Part shown: positions 1 through 9,786 of the stretch, piece by piece | Position numbering within the stretch: the first letter of the stretch is position 1 | How the letters are laid out: each line of letters starts with the position of its first letter | Origin: Gonium pectorale | Taxonomy: Eukaryota > Chlorophyta > Chlorophyceae > Chlamydomonadales > Volvocaceae | Reading direction: 5' to 3' | DNA length: 64,000 nt | Assembly: GCA_001584585.1 (NCBI GenBank) | Contig: LSYV01000005.1 | Coordinates: forward strand, 3,182,088-3,246,087 | The notes under the pieces: generated by a model | The model's input: only the letters and a program-made list of their open reading frames with translations | What the model was told of the DNA's origin: nothing | The model's database searches: none | Program-made: the position numbers and the translations under genes

Positions 1-924
1 ACAAAGCCCGATTGCCACAGGCAAAAGCAGATGAGGCTGCAGATAGCAGCTCCCTTTCAAGACGCTTTTGAGACGTTTGCACAACGTACTTGATGGCACT
101 GGCTTTTGACCGCGAGTCGCTCGCTGCCCCTTGACACTCATCTCAACCCTCGCCTCAGTGCAACCACACACTGTGGCGAGGGTGCGCTGACGGTGTTTGG
201 TCTAGGTTGCCACGGTGCGCTGTACTTAGGGAAGGGTTTCGGAGGGCTATTTGTCCCTCCTGATGTCTGCGCCCTTTCTTGCCTCTCTGCCTGTAACCTT
301 TCTACAGGAAAAAACAGCGACTCGCACATGTAAGCACGTTGCCCTCAGTCCATGCAATGTGGCCTGTAATGCCACCCAAGCACGCCCTGGCCTCGCCGAT
401 CCCCGCCTCGACACACGCCGAGCACGCCCCACGCGCATGCGGCAGAGCTGGCCCCATTGTTCCACGTCCAAGCCTCGGGAATGTATTCACGTTTGCCGCA
501 CGAGCGCCGCGCTGGGTGTGCCAAAGAGGCCGAAGCCACCGCAGAGCAACGCCTCCACTCGGCACACTGTCCGCCACTCCGCCCCAACACAGACCGTCTA
601 GCCCTGCTCAGCAAGAGTCGACGGGAGACACCATACCGCCAGCCCCCGTGCGGGAGCTCAGAGCGGAGCCCCGCCTCCCGTGTGCTCGCAATCCCCAACC
701 CGCACAACCTTCTTCGTATGGTTGAGCTACCGGGTGTTGCGCTGGGGACAAAAGTGCAAGGGCATCGCCTCTGCTGGGTCCTCAACCCAGCAGGTGGAGC
801 GTGGCGACGACTACCATGCGTTCGACGCACGTTGAGTGGCACAGGCCCAGCACGCTTGCTTTGCCTGCTTCCTCTTCACGGGTGACTGAACCAAGGCACA
901 GTGCCTTGCGCGGTTCCTTCGTCA

Positions 925-962
925 CTATAGCATGTCCGTAGAGGCTGCCTTCCCCGTTTCTG
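925..962 (-). repeat. Short inverted copy of the dispersed repeat
   Basis: Read on the minus strand: agaaacggggaaggcagcct followed by ctacggacatgc, matching the start of the 1988-2080 copy (ggaaacagagaaggcagtct followed by ctacggtcatac) in opposite orientation. Confidence 0.6.
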
Positions 963-1987
963 GTTCTCTTTTTTATAGCAGCACCAGGGCCCGGGCGGTA
1001 GCTCGTCGCCCAGGACCCCGCGTGTCCTACGCAGCTGCATCGCTCTACGAAGCGAACCGCATTCTCTGGCGACAAGATCCCGCCAGGGCCATGGCGCCAC
1101 AAACCACACGAAACAGCCGTGCAAGATTCTCCGCCCCTGTCCAGCCGGCGCTCTTGTATAGTATGTCACCAGCGGAGCACTCGGCAGCCTAACGGCTGCC
1201 GCTGTCCAGATACTCCTCAGGTTCTTCAAAGGTGACGCCACAGTGCCGCGGGGCCGTCGCAGGGATGATGTCCTCCGGCCCAGCCGCATCTTTGTATGCC
1301 CGCGACGGGCGTCTGGGGCGCCCAGACCTGCCTGACATGCTTGCCCACAACCCGTTGGAAAGCCACATATAGCATTGTGCTGAGACAGGGGTAGCCGGGG
1401 CGCCCGAGGTGATGCAGCAGGCATGACGGGTGCGGTAAGGACCCACACCCGAGAGACTAGGCCCAGCGGGTCCTCACAAGGTGCACATCTCTGGAAGGCT
1501 CGCTAACCAGGGCGCCCGACTTCGCAGGAAACGACAAACGAGGCCGTCGCTGGCGCGGCCGGCAAAGCAGCCGTCGGAGCAGCGGCCGGATCATAACGCC
1601 AGTCGCAGTTGGCTGCCGCGCAGCAATGCCCCGGGAAGAGCAGCGGCCGAGTTGCCTAGACCACCTCCGTTCTCACGTGCTACGGGTCCTAGACCACCTC
1701 CGTGCTCCGGGTTCTCACTATGCTCTTTACCACGCCCGTGAACTTGGCAGCGTAAAACCCATGGGCGAGATGGAAGGTTCTGCAGTCGCCTTGTAGTTGG
1801 CGAGCGCCGTGCATGCAAGCTTTCCGGGGCCGGAACCGCTGGCGCTCAAGCAAGTGCGCTCAGGTCCCCTACATGGCTGACCGTCTGCACTAAAACGTCA
1901 AGGGCATCACGCGCGCGGGTACAGTTGATGTGCAGGAGCGTTCGGAGGGGCCTTGCAGAGGGCAATCCATTCGTCGGAAAACGGAAA

Positions 1988-2080
1988 CAGAGAAGGCAGT
2001 CTCTACGGTCATACACACCCGTCGTTCCATTTCAACACCCGGAGGTGCGATGTTTCCAGCAGGGCGCCGAGCACACGTAC
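1988..2080 (+). repeat. Dispersed repeat copy with internal insertion
   Basis: tctctacggtcatacacacc, then cgtcgttccatttcaacacc, then a segment like gaggtgcgatgtttccagca followed by gggcg. Outer parts match the copies at 55192 and 60022; the middle matches those at 42158 and 46083. Confidence 0.7.
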
Positions 2081-3559
2081 GCCTTCACCTACCCTGTTAC
2101 TTGCTGCAGCGAGCGGCGGCGCCTTCGCCACACCGACGGCCGCAACCCCGCCCGGAGGCAATTCTGTTGGCGGCGCGGCTGTAGCACCAGGCTCGAGCGA
2201 GGCGCCAGAGACTACTCTCTGCCCTGGCAGCGTGCGTCCCTGGGGTTGGGGGAATACATGTCCGCCTGGAACGGCCCCTGAGAACACGGGAACTGCCACG
2301 CGGCTGAAATGCGGAGTCGGAAGCCGTAGTGAATGGGCCAGACGCCGTGAGGCCAGGGCGGTGAGATGTGTTTGTAAAAGCATGCCCCCGCCGTCCGCGA
2401 GTCCCGGACAGCCCGACAGAAGGCAACAGCCGCGCAAGGCAGAATGTTTCGGGGTAGCGATGTTCATCATCAAAATATTGTTAAACTTATGATGTGAGGC
2501 CGGCTTTGGGTAAGCGTCCCGCGGGTGGAGCGTGTCGGTTACGTTGAGGCCGGTCCAGCCGGATGAAGCAGCGCTCCAGGCCTACCGTGCTCATATCTTA
2601 TGCAGAGTTGTGTAGTGGGCTTTTTCCTATTGCGAGCCTGGGGGAACCGGGCATGAACGGCACAATCGTGCTGACGCGGCCCCTCACCAAGGGCCAACCC
2701 TGAGGAAAGCCTCTGATTAAAACAATTCTCGGCAGCAGACTATTTCCAATCCCCTGCGAGTGCAGTTTGTAACGAAGTTACATTGCTCGCCGGCCGTTCG
2801 CCTCGGCTGCCGGCTAGGTCCTGCTGACTAGCAAACGGTTCACAAGGTACGAGTCCGATGCGCTCTGTGGGGCAGATTCTTGCCTTGTTGGCTCTGCGTT
2901 CTGGCGCCTCAAGCGTGGGCGCGTCCTCCGGAATTGCAGGCCTTGATCGACAGAGATGAAAACTGGGCGGCAGCGTCAAGGCCAGCAGGGAGCCAGAGCG
3001 CTAGGGTCCCGCCCCGCAGTCGCCCTCGTTGCGAGCAAGTATGGCGTGCGTGCACAGCAGAGCGGTGCTACGGCTTCGGCGCAGCCACAGGCTGCGCAAG
3101 CAGAGTTCAGTGGGCGCACGCAACCTTTTGCCGCTGCGGCATGCGCTTTCGGGTCGAGGCCCAGCTCGCCCACCTGGCGATGCATAACGCACCGGGGGAA
3201 AGCTGTGATCGCCAATTCGACGGACTACACAGCCTCGGCGAGCGATGAAGGCGTTCTGCGCCTCCCGGGCCGCACTGAGCTGGAACCCCAAATGGTGGGT
3301 TTTGTTACCTTGCACCCACACACGCGTGGGGACCCCACCCGTGTTACTCTCTCTAGCCGCGTCTGCAAACTAGCATAGCGCTTGGTGGAGGGACATGTGC
3401 CGCCGCACGTAGCTTTCACAGCTCCACTTCCCGTGTCCTAGCCTTCCCGTCGTACCCAAATCCACCTTCACAACCCCGCTGTCCGTCTGCCACTCCGCGG
3501 CTTCTCTCATAGGTCACGAACGTCTTCAGCTACGCTCGGAACCTGACGGCAAGTCGTAT

Positions 3560-6500
3560 ATGGGTCATCTGGGTTGTGCCTCGCTTGCCTGGCGTAGCCG
3601 TTACGGAGAGGGGTTGCACGGTATTTGCGACGTGCGTAAAGCAGTGCTTCCGCGGGGTGTTTGCCAGCCTCTATCGGAGGCGCGGTTTGGGTACGCAATG
3701 GACCTTGACGTAATGCTCTTGCATACGTTGCGCTTGTATACACGACGGCTGTAGGACACCAGTACATGGGGCTTGCTTTGCGCCTCCCACTTGCAGGAGA
3801 AGTACCATTTAGGCCGTGTGATTGGCGCCGGCAGCTTTGGCGTCGTGCGCGAATGCGTTGAGAAGGCGACCGGCCGCGTGAATGCGGTTAAGACGATTCC
3901 GAAAGTCCCAAAGCGCGGCTTGCCCACGCCCCGGTACCTGTTGAAGCTGCGGACAGAGGTGCGGGTCACTTGGGGTGATGGGTGTTATTTGATGCGAGCA
4001 GGGCGTGCTTCCGTGTCGCAGATCTGGGTCTGTTTGCAGCAGGCAGCTTCGGCTGCAGCGTTGCGAACACGGGTGTATAGAGGCGGTAATATAGTGTAGA
4101 GGGGGCGAGGGGCGTGGCCTTTAGGTGTGAAGGTACTGGTGGCGTATGTCGCCGTTGTCTTGCTCTTCCGACACTGGACTACGGCCACACAGGTGGAGAT
4201 CATGCAGCAACTGGGGTACAGCCTGGACGCAGTCAACCTGCGGGACGTGTTTGAGGACGACGACGCCATCCACCTCGTAATGGAGCTGTGCGAGGGCGGG
4301 GCGCTGCTGGAGCGCATCGAGTCACATAAGTGAGCCGCGTTGCATCGACTGACACGGGCGTGCTGTTGACAAGGTGTCGATGGCACACGTGACACGATAG
4401 TGCTTAATGCGGCTTGCGCTGGGGGGGGGGTGAAGGTACCGCACTACTGTGGCGAACAGCACAGCAGCAGGGGCAGGTTAAAAGTCCGGGGCTACGTTGG
4501 ATTTGCAGGATGTCCACTGTCCAGTGGCCCACGGATCCATGTTGTTCAAACACGGTGGCGTGCGCATGGTGCGCGAGGTTGCGGAGCATTTGCTGAATCC
4601 TCAGCAAGTTGCAGTGTTCCGACAGAGTGCTATTGGGCTAAGCCAGCACCTGGCGCACTGTGTGGTGCAGGTATTCCGAAAAGTTCATCGCGCGCCTCAC
4701 GCGCAGCATCCTCCGATTCATCAGCCAATGCCACGCAAAGGGCATCATCTATCGCGACGTGAAGCCGGACAACTTCCTGGTACGTGACTATGTTGCCTGC
4801 TACCAGTTGCTAACGTCAGCAACTGGTGGGATGGAGACGGGGAGGCATGCGGCGGGGTCCGCAGCACCCGGCAGAACTATGCTTGTCACGGTTCGGATGG
4901 GACATACCTGCCGAGCTATGGTGGCCGTTGCTTCTTTGGCGACTCGGTCTCCTGCATGCGGAGTCTTTGTCTTGCCATGCCCTTGCTCTTAGGTTGATTG
5001 CTTGTTTCGCAGTTTCTCCGCCACGACGACGAGTCGCCCTTGAAGGCAACTGACTTTGGCCTGTCCATCCGCCACTGGCCCGATGAGCCAAAGCTCACCT
5101 CGCGCTCGGGTGCGTCTTGAAAAGCGAAAAGCCGTAAACGAACGCGGGAGATCTACGTGCCTTACGACTTGGCCCAAACAAAGCGGCTTGCTGCGTTTGC
5201 CTCCGCGTGCATGTTATCATGCGCTGGGCGTCGGGGTATGCCATTTGGGTAACGTCTGCAACCAACAACGCAATCCTGCAACAGGTACGCCTGCCTACAT
5301 GGCTCCGGAGCTAGTGCTGCAGTCGTACGACGAGAAGTGCGACATCTGGTCCGTGGGCATGTTGACATACCAGGTACTACGGGTGGTATGTATGCATTCC
5401 AGACCCTGAGCCTGTGGGTCCGCGCACTACAGTAGCAGCTTTGGCAAAGATCAGACAGGATGGGCGCACGCGTGCACTAGGTCCGCTCTCCACACATTTC
5501 ATCTCGCATTTGCCCATACGGATGCCTCTTTCGGTTGATGTACATATCTCAACCCGTTGGCCCCGCAGCTGCTTACCGGCCGCTTCCCGTTCTGGGAAGA
5601 CGTGCGCACGCAAAGCCTGAGCGACGTATGGAAGGCCATCCTTACGCAGGACGTCAACTGGAACGCGCCGGTGAGGGTCTGGGGGTTCTCCGCTCCGTAG
5701 CACAGTGGATAGCCCTTGTTGCTGGAGGAGCTGTACGGAAATGCACACCCCGGGCCCTTGTCACTTCAGGAACTGAAGCAGCTGTCGCCCAGCGCCATCG
5801 ACCTGCTCAAGCGCCTGCTGCAGCGCGACCCCGCGCTGCGCCCCTCGGCCTTTGTGGCGCTGGAGCACCCGTGGCTCAGCGAGGAGGGCCGCGCGCGGGA
5901 CCTGCCGCTGCAGGGCAGCGTGGTCCAGGTGGGGGCGGGTTCAATGAGCTTGAGGATGGGCAGCATGGCGCTGCAAGCGAGCGGGTGTGTCCCGCTCCTG
6001 TCTGATACATGTCGAGAGGCCGTATAGGGTAGGTTGAGCAGGTTTTCTGTTGGAAGCAAGGACACCACCTGGATGTGTATCCCGTAATAACGTTGTTGAC
6101 CCTGCCGCCGGGAAACCTATCTCCTGCACCCACAGCGCCTGCAGCGCTTCTCGACGTTTGGCCATTTGAAGCAGCTCGTGCTCAAGATGATCGTGGATGA
6201 GATCCAGGACGAGGGCAAGCAGGGCAAGGGACCCGCTAGCCGCAAGGCGCGCGCCGCGCTGGGCAACCTGCAGGAGCTCTTCAATGAGCTGGACACCGAC
6301 GCGAGCGGCGCCATCACGCTGGAGGAGCTGTCGGCTGGCCTGCGCCGCCAGGTGGGGTGCGGTGCTGAGCCCGGTCATACCCACTGAGCAGTCGCGGAGC
6401 TTACAGCAGTGCCCAGTACGTAGGAAGGCTTTTTCTGCTTTCGGGATCCCAGCCTTGCCTGGCAGCATTCCCGTCGTGTGCGGCCAAACTCGGTGGTCTT

Positions 6501-7476
6501 CCACGCCACGCCGTCTGCTACTGTGTGCGCCCCTGTCCCTGCAGGGCTACGTCCTTGCTGACAATGAGATTGAGAATCTGATGCGCCGCGTGGACTTCGA
6601 CCACAACGGCACCGTGGACCTGAGCGAGTTCATCACCACGCTCATGGACTGGGACCAGATGCAGGCGGAGCAGGGCTGGCAGGTGGGGCAACGTCAGTTT
6701 GTCACGGGTCTGGAGGGGCAGCGCTTCCTCTATGCCCGGTGCCTGAGTGCCGGTTATGTGGCTGACGTACCTGCCGCATGATGATCTCATCGCCCCTCTG
6801 TTTCCCATTGTATCGCGACAACAAGAGCTTAAGTTAAATGTTCGTATACCTCGTCTTTCATGGCGTGTTCCCTAGGTTTATCTGGATCACGCATTTAGCA
6901 AGATGGACCACGACGGGGACGGCTACATCTCCTTGGACGAGCTGCTGCAGCAGCTGCCGCCGCTGCGACCCGCGCCCGGCAGCGGCAGCAGCCTTGCCGC
7001 CGCCGCCTCGGGCCCAGGCGCGCTTGCGCAGGCGGTCGTGTCGGGCGCGGCCGCCGCCTTTGGCTTTGGACCGGGCAGTGCGATGCGCGGCTATGACGGC
7101 GACGCGGAGCGGCTCGCGGAGGCCAAGCTGATGCTGCGTGAGGCGGACGCAAACGGCGACGGCAAGATCAGCCGGGAGGAGTTCTTCGACCTGCTCAAGG
7201 AGAGCCACGCGCCCGACAGGTGGGACGAGAGGCAGGCGCACTCGGCGTGGATGATAATCGGCTATGGCGAAGTAATGCGGGCAGGGACAGTCTCTGCGTA
7301 CGGTGTATGTGACAGCCCTGTGCTTTCATATTCGCACTAAGTAATTCTCTGTGCCCTGCCCGCGCCTATGCAGCCTGTCTTTCTACGACGACCGCCTGTC
7401 CATCTCGCCAACTGGCCGTGCAACGACGGCGGCCATTATCAGCCAACAGAGCCGCCCCGCGGCCGCCAAGCTTTAG
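3560..7476 (+). CDS. CDPK: Calcium-dependent protein kinase (CDPK), multi-exon
   Basis: Ser/Thr kinase fused to a calmodulin-like domain; such kinases phosphorylate targets on Ca2+ binding. Exons: 3560-3631, 3797-3958, 4193-4329, 4671-4779, 5013-5109, 5285-5373, 5569-5670, 5713-5928, 6136-6351, 6545-6682, 6876-7219, 7374-7476; all phases close, about 594 aa. Visible: glycine loop GAGSFG, lysine in NAVK, catalytic loop YRDVKPDN, TDFG, APE in YMAPE. Then comes a junction helix and four EF-hands with complete 12-residue loops (DTDASGAITLEE, DFDHNGTVDLSE, DHDGDGYISLDE, DANGDGKISREE). An Ala/Gly-rich insert of about 50 residues separates EF3 and EF4. The first exon is an inference: it starts MGHLGC, a possible N-myristoylation (Gly2) and palmitoylation (Cys6) signal, and its donor phase fits. 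The HRD histidine is Tyr. The kinase call is firm; exon 1 and the exon at 5713 are less sure. Confidence 0.93.
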
Positions 7477-8800
7477 TTGGAAGGCAACAAGGCAGACGGC
7501 GCGACGGCCTGCTCCCTGAGGGCACATAGCGATTCGCCTTCCATGCCATTCTTGGTGCTGACTACACCTGTGCGAGCAGTGTTTGGATCCGTGCTAAAGC
7601 ATACGTTTGGAGGGTGCACCATACGCGGCAGCTTGGTCATGTCGCAACGCTGACGCTGACCACACCTGCTGCTGCGCCGCTTGTTGTCTGGGGCCTGAAA
7701 TGCTGGAGGTTCTAGACGAAAACACGCGGGAAACGGCAGTTTTCCGCTGCGCTTGCGTCGGCGGCAGCGAGGTGGCGGGTTCGGAAGAGGAGGGTCCTGA
7801 GGCATTGCAACATGGCAAAGGACGACATCTGGTGCGGGCTGCTAGAGCATGCATGCACAAAGGGGGGGCCAAAAGGGGCAACCAGTTCCTCTCCACATAA
7901 ATCGCGAGCGTGTCCGGACCACATATCAATTTGTATCTTGAATCATTGGGCAGCGTCTTATGTATTCGCAGTGGGCGCGTCCGCCCGTGTACCGTAAAGC
8001 GCTTAGTGAGTAGTGGTAGGAGTCGAAGCCAGACGCACTTAGCTCTGGCGTTGATTCGTGACCTCAGTTGGGGTGTGCCTTTTATGTACAAGTTGAAGGT
8101 GCAACGTGGACACCGAAGGCGATGTAGCGCATCTGTAGATTGTGCCTTCCTTGCTTGGTGTGGCCGTCGAGTGTTTCTGCCTGCTCAACCACATGAGAGC
8201 GGCGGGTATGAGGACTCGGCTGCCGCGCATTGTCGTACATCATTGTACAGCTGCAATTTGTGGTTCGCGGCCCAACGTCGGGAGATGTGGCCTCAACTTT
8301 TGGCCTGTCAAGGGGGCATGTGTTGGTATATGTCATGGGCATTCGGGTTTCTTGGCATGCTCTCATGGGATGTGCTCCTCTAAACCCCCACTCCGCACGC
8401 GCCCACGGAGTGCGGTGTGGCTGCTGCTCCCTGACCCCATCTGCAGCGCTGGTGCTGGTGCGCAACACCTTTCATGTGCCGCTATTTTGATGTAGGCAGA
8501 AGAGTTAATGAAATCATACTAGTGGTGGGCTATCACCCATGGCGCGTGTGCGGTTTGACGTGCGTGTGCGATGAGGAGCGTAAATCCTCGAGATGGAAGA
8601 AACTGCTCCGTGGGTTGCTTTACACAAGCTAGCACCCATGGCCTGTACTGCATCCAGAGGGTGAAGAGTGGCGCGGATGCGCCGCAGCCTGGGATGGCCT
8701 CTTGTCTGCTGGGTGCAAGTGGATGGAGAGGCTGTGCTAGGTACCATCTGCATCCGAGTGTACTGCCACGCCCGCCCGTGTCATGCCGCAAGGCATCCAT
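7477..8800. other. Intergenic, convergent 3' ends
   Basis: This stretch lies between the 3' end of the kinase gene and the 3' end of NAA20, so it should hold both 3'UTRs. I see no conserved coding sequence on either strand. It contains a TGTAA-type poly(A) signal for the minus-strand gene at 8620-8624. No clear TGTAA was found for the kinase transcript. Confidence 0.5.
8620..8624 (-). terminator. Poly(A) signal TGTAA for NAA20
   Basis: TTACA on the plus strand reads TGTAA on the minus strand, the usual polyadenylation signal of chlorophycean algae. It lies about 177 bases past the NAA20 stop codon, a normal 3'UTR length. Confidence 0.55.
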
Positions 8801-9452
8801 CTATTCCCACTCGAGGTCCTCGGGCTTGATGACTTTTTTCTTCGGAATAATTGACCGCTTGTGGACGTCCCGCGGCAGTGCCTTGCGCATGTCGTAGGCG
8901 TCCTCATCACCGCTGTAATAGCCCACCACGGTCCGGTATACTACGTAGCCGAACTTCCGGTACATGGAGATTGCCACGGAGTTGGACTTTCGCACGAAGA
9001 GGTCCACGAAGTAGCAATCGTGCACCTTCTCCGAGATCTCCTCCAGCACGTGCATCAGCTTCTGTGCCAGGTTTTGGCGCCGGAAGTCGGGCGCCACAGT
9101 GACGGCAGTCACATGGCCGTGCCACAGCTCATCCTCGCCCTCAGCCTTGCCCAGAATATATCTGTACGTATATAGCAGAAGTACGCGTTAGTATTGACCC
9201 CCACTCAGGTACCTCGACAGACACGGGCGTGCGGGTGAGGCATGACGGTGCACGGCGGGCAACCCTCCCGCCCACTCTGAGCACCTACCCCATGGCTTGC
9301 TTGCCGGGACCCTCGGCCATTAGGCAGTATTCTGGCCATTTCGCCAAGTAGGTGAGGTAGAACGGCAGGTTATACGTCTCCGTCAGGATGTCAAGGTTCA
9401 CATTGTTGTAAGTAAAAAGGTCATTGCATGTGAAACGCCGTAGAGTCGTCAT
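8801..9452 (-). CDS. NAA20: N-alpha-acetyltransferase 20, NatB catalytic subunit
   Basis: GNAT-fold enzyme that acetylates the N-terminus of nascent proteins starting Met-Asp, Met-Glu, Met-Asn or Met-Gln, working on the ribosome with the NAA25 subunit. Two exons: 9289-9452 (start ATG at 9450-9452, MTTLRRFTCNDLF) and 8801-9161, giving 174 aa, the normal family size. The protein shows the family hallmarks in order: LFTYNNVNLDILTETY, FYLTYLAKWPEY, GYILGKAEG, GHVTAVTVAP followed by the acetyl-CoA loop RRQNLA, then LFVRKSNSVAISMYRKFGY and DEDAYDMRKALPRD. The intron has a GTAGGT donor and a TACAG acceptor with matching phase. The start is the only Met that begins the conserved N-terminus. It is divergent from the large gene starting at 9787. 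Identification is strong. Confidence 0.96.
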
Positions 9453-9786
9453 GCGCTTCACAGCGCAGCCAGCGTGCAAAAGTCTTGCTGCTTGGTGGCC
9501 GTCACTTGCGCCTCACTGTTTAAATTTCGCTCAATCATAAGCTGATACATCCAGTCCGCTCTGAGGCGTGCGCAGCTGTTGGTATCGCTGCTCCAGATCC
9601 CAACTTCTAACCGCCATGCTTACATGGAATCCCTTTCTCACTAAGTGCTTTCTTTCACCCAAAATAACAAAATTCGTGATGTTCATCTTTGAAATCACAG
9701 AAGGCGCCAGGCGCCGCACAGCGTCTATCTCCTCTCCCGTTTCAGTACTTACAGCATGATTATACAGCGGCATTGAAAACTACGAT
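9453..9786. promoter_or_regulatory. Divergent promoter region between NAA20 and the large disordered-protein gene
   Basis: Only 334 bases separate the two start codons, which point away from each other. Both 5'UTRs and both promoters must therefore fit here unless further noncoding 5' exons exist. The stretch is noticeably more AT-rich than its surroundings. An open frame on the minus strand (9531-9773) looks protein-like but has no recognised domain and would lie in the NAA20 5' leader. Confidence 0.45.

Larger units (their letters stand above)
1..3559. other. Upstream region without a supported gene
   Basis: I see no conserved protein domain and no convincing exon chain here. Open frames exist on both strands but are short, arginine/alanine/proline-rich and typical of GC-rich noncoding DNA. 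The stretch contains two copies of the dispersed repeat described separately (about 925-962 on the minus strand and 1988-2080 on the plus strand). It also holds a small direct repeat, a 16-bp unit beginning cctagaccacc at 1655 and again at 1688. The last few hundred bases should hold the 5'UTR and promoter of the kinase gene that follows; no TATA box was singled out. Confidence 0.5.

Noticed and set aside
9531..9773. Minus-strand frame upstream of NAA20 (KMNITNFVILGERKHLVRKG)
   Set aside because: No homology recognised; NAA20 already starts with its conserved Met and this would lie in the shared promoter.
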